A DNA stretch of 64,000 nucleotides from Clostridia bacterium (GTDB lineage: Bacteria > Bacillota > Clostridia > Oscillospirales > Acutalibacteraceae): positions 62,001-126,000 of the forward strand of contig JAFQJH010000004.1 of assembly GCA_017415025.1 (NCBI GenBank), given 5' to 3'. How positions within the stretch are numbered: the stretch's first letter is position 1; every line of letters starts with the position of its first letter. The notes under the pieces were generated by a model. That model was not told the DNA's origin, ran no database searches, and worked only from the letters and a program-made list of their open reading frames with translations. Positions 42,349 to 50,035 of this stretch are shown in pieces. A program made the translations under genes and the position numbers.

Positions 42349-43047
42349 TTGAGTAAAAAGAGTTTATCAAAAAAGGATGTTTTTGTTTTTATATTGATGG
42401 GCTGTACCGCGGTACTGATAACCGTTGCGGGAATTAATTTCAACCAGAGCTTTCTGCGTATTCTTCCTCTGTATAATTCGCTTATCATTGCAACACTCCA
42501 ATCGCGCGTAAACCGTTACAGCAATCTGCTCGGCAGTGTCAATTCCCTGCTTTATGCCGCGGTTTATGCTTATTATCATCTTTATGCTTCGGCTTTTTCG
42601 GCGCTTTTGTTCTCGTTCCCAATGCAGCTTATCACCTTCATCCGTTGGAATAAAAACAAGTGGCAGCATTCCACAAAGCTGAGAAAAATGACTTGGAAGC
42701 AGAGACTTCTGTCGCTTGTCGGCTATGCCGTCGTGCTTGTTGCAATGTGGATAGTGCTCCCGCTCATCGGCTCGGAATACGTTTTCCTCGACAGCGCCAC
42801 TACCCTGCTCGGTATTGTTGTACTTTTCCTTACGATGTTCGCTTTTGTCGAATACACCTTCTGTATGATCGTCAACGGTATTATCAGCATCGCACTTTAT
42901 GTAACAATGATTCCGAAAGAACCGGAAACGATGACATTTCTGATTTTTTCGGTTTATTCGTTTATTTGCATTTGCTTTGCATTTTTCGAGGCAAAGAAAC
43001 TTTACAGTAAACAACAAAATGAAAATAAAACAGCTTTGGAGGTTTAA
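42349..43047 (+). CDS. PnuC-like nicotinamide riboside/vitamin transporter
   Basis: A 232-aa membrane protein with about seven hydrophobic helices. The PnuC-type features are the short aromatic/polar block FSFPMQLITFIRWNKNKWQ, the charged loop before KMTWKQRLLSLVG and the acidic helix end LIGSEYVFLDSATT. The family moves nicotinamide riboside or, in relatives, thiamine or riboflavin by facilitated diffusion. The apparent start is TTG at 42349, eight bases after GGGG. First gene of a tight five-gene run. Confidence 0.75.
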   Translation: MSKKSLSKKDVFVFILMGCTAVLITVAGINFNQSFLRILPLYNSLIIATLQSRVNRYSNLLGSVNSLLYAAVYAYYHLYASAFSALLFSFPMQLITFIRWNKNKWQHSTKLRKMTWKQRLLSLVGYAVVLVAMWIVLPLIGSEYVFLDSATTLLGIVVLFLTMFAFVEYTFCMIVNGIISIALYVTMIPKEPETMTFLIFSVYSFICICFAFFEAKKLYSKQQNENKTALEV

Positions 43048-43050
43048 AAT

Positions 43051-43539
43051 ATGAACGGAATGACAAGACGTGAAAGACAGGTTACCGATATGCAGGAAAT
43101 TATAAAAATCCTGGACAATTCAAAGGTACTCCACCTCGGAATGATTGACGGTGACGAGCCATACGTTGTACCGATGAATTACGGCTACACGCTCGACGGA
43201 GATAAGCTTACCCTCTGGCTCCACGGCGCGCGTCAGGGCAGAAAAATTGATGCTATGCGTGCTAATCCAAAGGTTTTCTTCGAAATGGAATACGGTATCG
43301 AGCCTTTTGAGGGCGAGGTTGCCTGCAAATACGGCATTACATACTCTTCGATTATGGGAAGAGGCACGGCGCACATTATTGAGGATATTGAAGAGAAAAA
43401 GTCTGCCCTTAAATATCTTATGAAAACACAGACGGGCAAGGATTTCGACTTTGAGGATAAGATGGCATCAGTTGTCGGGGTTATCCGTATCGACGTGCTT
43501 GAGTATACCGCAAAGTGCCGTCCCCTGCCGAAGAAATAA
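43051..43539 (+). CDS. Pyridoxamine 5'-phosphate oxidase-fold (NimA-like) flavoprotein
   Basis: A 162-aa split-barrel protein: LHLGMIDGDEPYVVPMNYGY at the N-terminus and HGARQGRKIDAMRANPKVFFE (split-barrel FMN-binding strand) match the PNPOx-like/NimA group. Such proteins bind FMN and reduce nitro- or other small compounds. It starts four bases after the transporter gene with TTTGGAGG. Confidence 0.88.
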   Translation: MNGMTRRERQVTDMQEIIKILDNSKVLHLGMIDGDEPYVVPMNYGYTLDGDKLTLWLHGARQGRKIDAMRANPKVFFEMEYGIEPFEGEVACKYGITYSSIMGRGTAHIIEDIEEKKSALKYLMKTQTGKDFDFEDKMASVVGVIRIDVLEYTAKCRPLPKK

Positions 43540-43548
43540 GGTGAGAAA

Positions 43549-44157
43549 ATGAATATATTTTCAAAGGTTCTGCTCGGAGCGGTCGGCGGTATTGCAGGAT
43601 ATCTGACCGTAACGGCAGGCGCATATCTGCCTTTTGTAATAAAAGACGCGAAGAAAGGCTACCGTGACGACTGCGACTATCTGCTTGTGCTAGGCGGTCT
43701 CGTAATCGGTGAGGAAACGCCGAGCGAGCATCTGCTTGAAAGAATCCGTGCGGCAGCGGAATATCTTAAAGAAAATACATCCTGCTTTGTTGTGCCCTGC
43801 GGTGGCTGCTTCCGCGACGGACAGAAAAAGAGCGAGGCACTCATCATCAAGGAGCATCTAGTTGAGCTCAGAATTGATGAAGAAAGATTTATTCTAGAGG
43901 ATAAATCGACAACCACATTCGAAAATTTCGAAAATGCATTTGAGATAATAAAGGCTCATTCGGGCAGAAATCCGAACGAGCTGAAGGTTGCTTTTCTGTC
44001 TTCCGACTATCACCTTCACCGCGCAGGAATAATCGCAAAACGGTGCGGTTTCGAAAAAATAGGCAAGGTTAGCAGTCCGAATAAAAGCGATATTATTAAG
44101 AATTACACGCGAGAATATTTTGTGGCGTATGAGCTGTTGAAGAAGGATAGGAAGTAA
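43549..44157 (+). CDS. DUF218 (YdcF/SanA-like) envelope protein
   Basis: A 202-aa protein with one N-terminal membrane helix (about 5-25) and a DUF218 domain: DYLLVLGGLVIGEE, CGGCFRDGQKKSEA, EDKSTTTFENFENA and SSDYHLHRA are the standard blocks. The family is tied to envelope integrity, vancomycin sensitivity and glycan metabolism, but its reaction is unproven. Ten bases after the previous gene. Confidence 0.88.
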   Translation: MNIFSKVLLGAVGGIAGYLTVTAGAYLPFVIKDAKKGYRDDCDYLLVLGGLVIGEETPSEHLLERIRAAAEYLKENTSCFVVPCGGCFRDGQKKSEALIIKEHLVELRIDEERFILEDKSTTTFENFENAFEIIKAHSGRNPNELKVAFLSSDYHLHRAGIIAKRCGFEKIGKVSSPNKSDIIKNYTREYFVAYELLKKDRK

Positions 44158-44161
44158 TTAA

Positions 44162-44563
44162 ATGTTTTATGTTCTTTCGGGTATATTGAGCTTTTTTGTT
44201 GCGGCATTTATCGGGGCTGTGATTATAGGTCTGATTGCCGTTGTGAGCATATACATAACCCGTGACGCGCGTAAATACAAAATGAACGCCCGTTTCTGGA
44301 TTGCGGTCGTTATTCTGCTTCAGTTTATAGGGTTGTGTCTTTATTGGCACGCAAGAAAAAGGCTGTGCGATAAGCGTTGTCCCGTCTGCGGCGCAGGAAT
44401 ACCGCAAGGTAATGAAAACTGTATTCTGTGCGGAGTCACGCTTCAATCCGTACGACCGATTAAAAACTCCGTCGGACGGTTTCTTGTCGGAATAGGTGCA
44501 TCCTATCAGGTGTTTCTGATTTTTATGTATATCCTGATTTCGATATCGGAGTTATTTATTTGA
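44162..44563 (+). CDS. Small membrane protein with zinc ribbon, type 1
   Basis: A 133-aa protein: hydrophobic helix (7-32), basic stretch, helix (44-62, RFWIAVVILLQFIGLCLYW), a zinc ribbon CPVCGAGIPQGNENCILCG and a C-terminal helix (105-130). Function unknown. The next gene encodes a protein with the same arrangement, suggesting paralogy. Confidence 0.7.
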   Translation: MFYVLSGILSFFVAAFIGAVIIGLIAVVSIYITRDARKYKMNARFWIAVVILLQFIGLCLYWHARKRLCDKRCPVCGAGIPQGNENCILCGVTLQSVRPIKNSVGRFLVGIGASYQVFLIFMYILISISELFI

Positions 44564-44575
44564 GGAGGTACCTTA

Positions 44576-44956
44576 ATGGGCGCGATGCTTGTAGGTATGG
44601 CTACCGCCATCCCCGCAATGATTCTGCTGATTTTCTTCACCATAGTGCAGGCGTGTGTAATCTCATATTGCGCTTACAAAAATAATATGAGTGTCAAATG
44701 GTGGCTTCTTGCATCTTTTATGCTCAATTCATGGGTGATTTTGCCTTTTGTTTTTGCTGTAACAAAAACAAAAACTCAGAAATGCAAGTCCTGCGGCACA
44801 AGGGTAGAATACAAAACGCAGTTTTGTCCCTCGTGCGGTGAGCGAATCAAGGTTTTTGATGACGAGGGCTTTATCAGAAAGATTCTGATTGCACTTGTGG
44901 TTGTTTTTTTCTGTATTTTGACTGTAGAGATGATTTATCTGACTTTTACGGCATAA
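44576..44956 (+). CDS. Small membrane protein with zinc ribbon, type 2
   Basis: A 126-aa protein laid out like its neighbour: helix (8-30), KWWLLASFMLNSWVILPFVF helix, zinc ribbon CKSCGTRVEYKTQFCPSCG and a final helix (100-122). The ATG follows GAGGAGGT. The two ribbons are in the cytosol if both ends of the central loop are; partner unknown. Confidence 0.7.
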   Translation: MGAMLVGMATAIPAMILLIFFTIVQACVISYCAYKNNMSVKWWLLASFMLNSWVILPFVFAVTKTKTQKCKSCGTRVEYKTQFCPSCGERIKVFDDEGFIRKILIALVVVFFCILTVEMIYLTFTA

Positions 44957-45014
44957 AATATCTGTCGGCAGAAAAAAATTGGCTTTAAATCGACACTTTG
45001 CGTATTATTGTTCA

Positions 45015-45043
45015 TTGACAGACAAAAGAATAATTGATAAAAT
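45015..45043 (+). promoter_or_regulatory. Promoter of the secreted esterase gene
   Basis: TTGACA (45015-45020), 17-base spacer, TAAAAT (45038-45043), 28 bases before the start. Confidence 0.8.
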
Positions 45044-45071
45044 AAAGTATAAATTTTTTGAGGTGATAATT

Positions 45072-46130
45072 GTGAAAGTTATGAAAAAGGTTTTCGCAGT
45101 ATTTATGGCACTCTGTATGTGCCTTGTTCCGCTTGCTGTAAGCGCAAGTGCCGCAGGCAGAAAGCCCGCGCTCCGCACATCCGCAGGTATTCAGGCTCTC
45201 CGTGACGAATTTGACCACGATGTAGCTCCGAAGGCAGGCGGTCATGCTCTTGACTATGCTTACTACTCACCCGTCGGCAAAAACGATGATACGAAATATC
45301 CGCTCGTTATCTTCCTTCACGGTATCGGCCACGCTGACTATGAGGGCGCACAGCTTGATGACAGTGACTTCCCCTACTGGGCATCATCCGAGCTTCAGGG
45401 ACGCTTTGACGAAGGCGGTGCATTCATCCTTCTCCCCCGTGCTCCCGAGGATAAGCTCATCTATTGGGGTGAAACACTTATCGAGCCTCTCCGCGCTGTA
45501 ATTGATGACGTTATTGCAAAGCACGGCGACAACATCGACACGTCAAAAATCTTCATCGGCGGCAGCTCTGCAGGCGGTGAAATGACATGGAATATGATCG
45601 TTGCCTTCCCCGAGTACTTTGCAGGCGCATTCCCGATTGCTTCAACGGGTACAGTATCAGAAAAAGACGTTCTCTACTGCTCCGATGTTGCAATCTGGAT
45701 GATTTCAAGTAAGAAGGACCCCGTTGTCAACTATACTACAATCACAACTCCGCTCTGGAACAAGGTTGTAAAGTACAACGCTCATCCCGAAAATTGCAGA
45801 CTTTCAAGCTTTGAGAGCGTTGTTGAGCCTGCAGGAGCCTCTGCAAGCGACAACCACCACATGGCAAAGGTTGTTACTTATGACTTCCATATGCTCGACG
45901 GCAGTACATACCCGAACGTTACGACAAAGAACGGTAACGGACAGACAGTTTCTCTCGTCAGCCCGAACGGAATGATCAAATGGATGAATTCACTTTCATC
46001 TGACTTTGACGGCGGTGCTTCTGACGGTTCAGGAAACATTAAGGTTTCGATTTTCGATACACTTTTTGCTTTCATCCGTAATTTCGGCCTGAAGATTGTC
46101 AACATCTTCCAGAGAATTCTCGGCTTATAA
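45072..46130 (+). CDS. Secreted alpha/beta hydrolase (esterase, LpqC/poly-hydroxybutyrate-depolymerase-like) with C-terminal hydrophobic tail
   Basis: A 352-aa exported esterase. Signal peptide 1-27 (VSASA|AG). FLHGIGHADYEG holds the oxyanion hole, GGSSAGGEM the nucleophile Ser, ISSKKDPVV the acid and DNHHMAKV a likely catalytic His, as in feruloyl/acetyl-xylan esterase-like hydrolases. The C-terminus ends in an aromatic helix (SIFDTLFAFIRNFGLKI...ILGL) after a Gly/Ser-rich linker, echoing the sialate-esterase tail at 0.7 kb. I choose GTG 45072, seven bases after GAGGTG; ATG 45081 would also give a signal peptide. Confidence 0.85.
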   Translation: MKVMKKVFAVFMALCMCLVPLAVSASAAGRKPALRTSAGIQALRDEFDHDVAPKAGGHALDYAYYSPVGKNDDTKYPLVIFLHGIGHADYEGAQLDDSDFPYWASSELQGRFDEGGAFILLPRAPEDKLIYWGETLIEPLRAVIDDVIAKHGDNIDTSKIFIGGSSAGGEMTWNMIVAFPEYFAGAFPIASTGTVSEKDVLYCSDVAIWMISSKKDPVVNYTTITTPLWNKVVKYNAHPENCRLSSFESVVEPAGASASDNHHMAKVVTYDFHMLDGSTYPNVTTKNGNGQTVSLVSPNGMIKWMNSLSSDFDGGASDGSGNIKVSIFDTLFAFIRNFGLKIVNIFQRILGL

Positions 46131-46146
46131 TAATTAATAGTAATTT

Positions 46147-46183
46147 ATGGCATCTTTCACAAGAAGGATGCCATTTTTTTGTA
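46147..46183 (+). terminator. Terminator of the esterase gene
   Basis: ATGGCATC and GATGCCAT pair around TTTCACAAGAAG, followed by TTTTTTT. Confidence 0.88.
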
Positions 46184-46243
46184 TACCAATTTTTGTTGTT
46201 TTGCGATATAATATGAATACAAATCATCGCGGAGGTGCTTTCA

Positions 46244-47284
46244 ATGAGCTGGCTGTCCTTTACAAGATTACTTATGGCAATTCTGATGATGCCTTATTAT
46301 CTTTTTAATTATGCTTTCAATCAATACGCCTACCCTGCTTACAGCAGAGAGGGTGCATATCTGTTCTGCTACTTTGTCGGCAACGAAATAAGCGAGCAGA
46401 CGCTGCATTTTGCCGTCAGCACGGACGGATATAACTTTAAGGCACTTAACAATAACGAAGCGGTCATCACGCAGACTCTCGGCACAAAATGCGTGCGCGA
46501 CCCCTACATTTTAAAAGGTGTTGACGAAAACGGCAAGGACTGTTATTTCATTATCGCAACGGATATGGATGCAGGTCTCGGCTGGCTTTCGAATCACAGC
46601 CTTATCACGTGGAAATCCTACGACCTTGTCAACTGGATTGACGAGACGGTTATTGACATCCGTCAGTTTGAGGGCTTTGAAACCACAAACAGAGCGTGGG
46701 CTCCTCAGGCTATCTGGGATGCGGATAAGGGTATGTATATGGTCTATTGGGCAAACTCTACCGAAGAAAATGACTGTGCAGGGCACTACTACGCTTATAC
46801 AAAGGATTTCAAGACCTTTGAGACAAAGCCCGAGGTTCTCTTCGGCAGGTGGAACGAATACGTTCCCGAGCGTGACGAGGTGATGAACATCCAGTGCATC
46901 GACGGCGATATTATTTACAACGAGGATGACGGATATTATTATCTTTATTTCAAGGAGGATCTGACACAGAAAATCGCCTATGTCCGTTCAAAAAATCTGA
47001 CAGGTCCGTATAACACTGATTATACAATCTGCTCGCTGAATTGGTTCGGCGTTGAGGGCAGCTCGATGTACCGCATCACAGGCAGTGATGCGTGGATTAT
47101 GATTATGGACGAATACGGCAACGGAACGTTTTTTACGCAGATGACGAGAGATTTCGAGAATTTCCGCCAGGTTCAGCGTTCAACAATGGGTATTGACCAC
47201 CTCAAGCCACGCCACGGCTCGGTCGTACCGATTTCGGAGGAAGAATACAAGAGAATGGTCGAGCATTACGGCGTTGAGGAATAA
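46244..47284 (+). CDS. Glycoside hydrolase family 43-like beta-propeller protein
   Basis: A 346-aa protein with an N-terminal hydrophobic segment (about 5-22) that may be a signal anchor. Five-bladed-propeller motifs include KCVRDPYILKG (the catalytic-base Asp region), ATDMDAGLGW, ENRAWAPQAIWDAD-like TNRAWAPQAIWD and the ending LKPRHGSVV. These fit GH43/GH117-type arabinofuranosidases or xylosidases. Start ATG 46244 follows GGAGG; it stands alone after a TATAAT box near 46207. Confidence 0.78.
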   Translation: MSWLSFTRLLMAILMMPYYLFNYAFNQYAYPAYSREGAYLFCYFVGNEISEQTLHFAVSTDGYNFKALNNNEAVITQTLGTKCVRDPYILKGVDENGKDCYFIIATDMDAGLGWLSNHSLITWKSYDLVNWIDETVIDIRQFEGFETTNRAWAPQAIWDADKGMYMVYWANSTEENDCAGHYYAYTKDFKTFETKPEVLFGRWNEYVPERDEVMNIQCIDGDIIYNEDDGYYYLYFKEDLTQKIAYVRSKNLTGPYNTDYTICSLNWFGVEGSSMYRITGSDAWIMIMDEYGNGTFFTQMTRDFENFRQVQRSTMGIDHLKPRHGSVVPISEEEYKRMVEHYGVEE

Positions 47285-47320
47285 GGCAGATTAATTTTAA
47301 TTTGAAAGCGAGATGGAATT

Positions 47321-47488
47321 ATGAACAATGAAGTTAAGCTTGTTATTGAGAAATTCAAAGAGGTAAAAGATATATTAAAAGAAATTGCCGACAAAGATAA
47401 AGCAATAGAATATCTTGTTAATGAAACAAAATTAACAAAAGAAGAATGTTCTACTGCATATGATATTATTATGAAAATTGAAGATTAA
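47321..47488 (+). CDS. Small helical protein, 55 aa, unknown
   Basis: Starts MNNEVKLVIEKFKEVKDI and ends IIMKIED. Heptad-like hydrophobic spacing and many Lys/Glu suggest two short helices. The ATG follows AAAGCGAG, a modest site. No signal peptide or Cys. The coding probability rests mainly on the intact frame and site. Confidence 0.5.
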   Translation: MNNEVKLVIEKFKEVKDILKEIADKDKAIEYLVNETKLTKEECSTAYDIIMKIED

Positions 47489-47761
47489 TTTTCAATTTAT
47501 CAAACAAGCTAAAAATCTATTTGTAGGGTTCGGCGCTCGCCGACGAACCGAAAATCACATTGAAATTCTTGCATTTAGATAAGATTATTGTGTTTTGCAG
47601 TCTACTAAAGTATACCGAAAACGTGCTAAATAACAAAACTCAAAAATTTTATGTCACAAATCGCTTTTCGGCTGACTACTAAATGAAGACACAGAATAAT
47701 GATGTAGTTTTTGTGATTTAATCAGCCCGAAACAACTATAAAAAGCAAAGGAGAATTCGTT
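47489..47761. other. Intergenic region with a small hairpin repeat
   Basis: Contains GGTTCGGCG...CGCCGACGAACC (47527-47549), a GC-rich imperfect palindrome that resembles short dispersed repeats seen in gut Firmicutes. Otherwise AT-rich with no supported gene. Confidence 0.5.
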
Positions 47762-48301
47762 ATGAAAAAAGTATTCAAATCTGCTTTGGCAGTTTTGTTA
47801 GTCATCATTCTCGGAGGGTGCACAACCACCGTCGACCAAAAAGATACTATTGATTATAAATCCGCATTGGAGAGTGTTTTATTCTCGGAAGAATATATGC
47901 CGAGCGTGAACGAAGTTGAAGGCAATGATAATTACACATTAAAAACTTATAAAAACAAAAGGCTTTTCGGCGGAACGGGAATTACTTTAACCGAACAGCT
48001 TTCTGCAGAAGAATATGAAAAGAAGCTTGATGAAATCAATAATACTTATTCGTTTTTGGAAGAACCGCAACTGACAGATTATGATGAGGAGCATTACACA
48101 ATCCCTCAGGCAGAATTTGAAATTAAAGGCTATAAATTCAGAGTTCTGTCCGACGGTACTTATCCTAAATATTTCGGTATGATAGCCGTGTCTGACGAGG
48201 AGCACAGAATAATTTATTTTGCTTGTGACTGTCAGGACCTTGACTACATTGAGGATATGGAAGACTTTATTAAAGAAAACTATCCACGTTGGTACAAATG
48301 A
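47762..48301 (+). CDS. Putative lipoprotein, 179 aa
   Basis: A lipoprotein signal (ILGGC, Cys at about 20) precedes an acidic, Tyr-rich domain of about 150 residues with FGGTGITLTEQLSAEEYEKKL and a C-terminal YIEDMEDFIKENYPRWYK. I recognise no family. The start follows AAAGGAG. It converges on the NRPS-like genes, separated by a strong terminator. Confidence 0.75.
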   Translation: MKKVFKSALAVLLVIILGGCTTTVDQKDTIDYKSALESVLFSEEYMPSVNEVEGNDNYTLKTYKNKRLFGGTGITLTEQLSAEEYEKKLDEINNTYSFLEEPQLTDYDEEHYTIPQAEFEIKGYKFRVLSDGTYPKYFGMIAVSDEEHRIIYFACDCQDLDYIEDMEDFIKENYPRWYK

Positions 48302-48307
48302 TAAATA

Positions 48308-48352
48308 AAATCACCCGTAAAAGACGCAAATCTTTTACGGGTGATTAATTTT
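48308..48352. terminator. Bidirectional intrinsic terminator
   Basis: ATCACCCGTAAAAGA and TCTTTTACGGGTGAT form a 15-bp stem around CGCAAA, with A-rich and T-rich flanks; ends the lipoprotein gene and the NRPS-like operon. Confidence 0.92.
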
Positions 48353-48359
48353 TTCTTAA

Positions 48360-48587
48360 TTATTCTGCAATGCTCTCAATATACTTTGCCATTTCGCCGA
48401 CGGTTTTGTTGTTTACAAAATCGTTCGCTTTAAGCTCGACACCAAATTCACTTTTGATATCGTTTACCATACACATTGTGTCAAACGAGCTCATGCCGAG
48501 ATCAAGCTTAAAACTGTCTTCAGCCTTGATTTCGTCAGCTTCAACGTATTCTTCAAGGATTTGAACAAGTCTTTCGAATGTCTGCAT
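48360..48587 (-). CDS. Stand-alone acyl/peptidyl carrier protein
   Basis: A 75-aa carrier protein. LGMSSFDTM (30-38) carries the likely phosphopantetheine Ser34 in the usual position before helix II, and the rest (FGVELKANDF, TVGEMAKYIESIAE) follows the four-helix carrier fold. The ATG follows AAAGGAA. Its first 97 bases overlap the 3' end of the condensation gene in another frame. With the AMP ligase and condensation protein upstream it forms a minimal split NRPS-like line. No phosphopantetheinyl transferase lies in the window. Confidence 0.9.
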   Translation of the reverse strand: MQTFERLVQILEEYVEADEIKAEDSFKLDLGMSSFDTMCMVNDIKSEFGVELKANDFVNNKTVGEMAKYIESIAE

Positions 48588-50035
48588 TCGGGTTTACCGT
48601 TCCTTTCCGCATCTGTCAATGCAATTTTTTCGAGTATTTCACCGACGGTAATGTCGGGGTTTTCCGCACCGATAACGAGTGTCTGTGCAATTTTGTTATA
48701 AAGTATTGTAAGATCATATTCCGCCTCGGGCTCCTGTCTGTATTCGAAGACAAAATCAAGACCCTCATCAACCGAACGGTGCTTGACCGTAACGTAGAGC
48801 GGAATCATCGTTGCGCCGTTGTTATACCAGATGCTTCTGACGGACTTTTCCATTTCCTCATCAATGCTCTTGATTTTCATAAGCGGCTGATAAGAAAGAC
48901 CGAAGCTGTCATAGGTCGAGTCGAATTTTGCATCCTCGGGCATTGACTTGTGTCTTTCCTTGAGGGTTTCAAGGAAGGCAAGGCTCGAATGCTGATACAT
49001 CTCGTTCTGCACTTCGGAAATCTTACTTACTGCCTCGCAGAAGGTTTCCTCCGGCTTGATGATGCTTCGCATCGGAAGGAAGTTGATACGAAGTCCGCCC
49101 GATTTTTTCTCGGCAAGAGTGCCGCGGCGGTTGATAATCATCTTGAAGGAAACGTCCTCCTGATTGTCATTGAAGCAGGAAAGTCCCGTTCTGACACCCA
49201 TAGAAATGAGGGAGAAAACCGAGAGATTACGCTCGGCACAAAGAGCCATCAACTTTTTGCTGTCCTCCGCGGTCATACTGAAATGCAACGAATTTGCATC
49301 AGGAAGACCCGAATGGATATCCGCAAAGCGGTGTTCGGGGTGCTTTATCTGCTGCTCCTTGAGCCTGTTTTCAATCATATAATCCGTAAAAATCGGCTCG
49401 GTTGACTTTGCAAGCGAATCGAACCAATACTGCTTGTCCGCCGAATGCTGTTCGGAGCCGATATAATTGAGCTCTGCCTCAAGTGCGGGAATATACGGGC
49501 GCATCGGCTTCGGGTACGGTGTTCCCTGCGTTTTATGAAGATACAACTCAATGATATCGTTGATAAAAATCTTGAGCGCATAGGCATCCATTGCAAGGTG
49601 CTGGATGCGCATAAACAATCCCTTATACCCTTCGGCAAAATGAACGATAGCAATTCTGTGAAGCTCACAGTTGAACATCGGGATATTCGTGCGCGAAAAA
49701 GCAGTAAGCTTTTCCTCCGCCTCGTCAACTGTCATATCGCTATAATCCCATTCTTCGACCTTGAGCGAGCTATGCTCGGTTACGTATTGCAGAAGCTGAA
49801 GCTTTTTACCCATTACAAAGCGCAGACGCATTGTATCGCAACGGTCAACAGCCTCGTAAATAGCCTCTTTCATAATTCTGACATTGAGCTCGCCCTTCCA
49901 ATAGTAGCCACAGCCGATATTGTTGACGGGATAGCCCGAGCCGTATTTCAGAGACATAAGGTACATCATCTGCTGGGAGCCGGAAATGGGATATGCCTGT
50001 ACTTTTTCGCCGTTCGGCAAAACCTTTTCAACCAT
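48491..50035 (-). CDS. Stand-alone NRPS condensation-domain-like protein
   Basis: A 514-aa acyltransferase of the condensation/chloramphenicol-acetyltransferase superfamily. The active site HHxxxDG is QHLAMDAY here: catalytic His146 and structural Asp150 are kept, the first His is Gln and the Gly is Ala. Two CAT-like lobes fit the length; the C-terminal 60 residues are basic (KLTKSRLKTVLSL) and extend past the start of the carrier gene. Such stand-alone C proteins join an acyl group on a carrier to a free amine. It is coupled to the ligase gene by a TAATG stop-start. Confidence 0.82.
   Translation of the reverse strand: MVEKVLPNGEKVQAYPISGSQQMMYLMSLKYGSGYPVNNIGCGYYWKGELNVRIMKEAIYEAVDRCDTMRLRFVMGKKLQLLQYVTEHSSLKVEEWDYSDMTVDEAEEKLTAFSRTNIPMFNCELHRIAIVHFAEGYKGLFMRIQHLAMDAYALKIFINDIIELYLHKTQGTPYPKPMRPYIPALEAELNYIGSEQHSADKQYWFDSLAKSTEPIFTDYMIENRLKEQQIKHPEHRFADIHSGLPDANSLHFSMTAEDSKKLMALCAERNLSVFSLISMGVRTGLSCFNDNQEDVSFKMIINRRGTLAEKKSGGLRINFLPMRSIIKPEETFCEAVSKISEVQNEMYQHSSLAFLETLKERHKSMPEDAKFDSTYDSFGLSYQPLMKIKSIDEEMEKSVRSIWYNNGATMIPLYVTVKHRSVDEGLDFVFEYRQEPEAEYDLTILYNKIAQTLVIGAENPDITVGEILEKIALTDAERNGKPECRHSKDLFKSLKNTLKLTKSRLKTVLSLISA

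Noticed and set aside
42222-42488. 88-codon minus-strand frame ending in the ppdK-like QAAIAEMK
   Set aside because: Only the last dozen codons are ppdK-like; the rest is the complement of the transporter gene, so I list only the relic, not a gene.
42367-43017. 216-codon frame antisense to the PnuC-like gene
   Set aside because: Basic, low-hydrophobicity composition without motifs; the opposite strand gives a clear membrane transporter followed by well-spaced genes.
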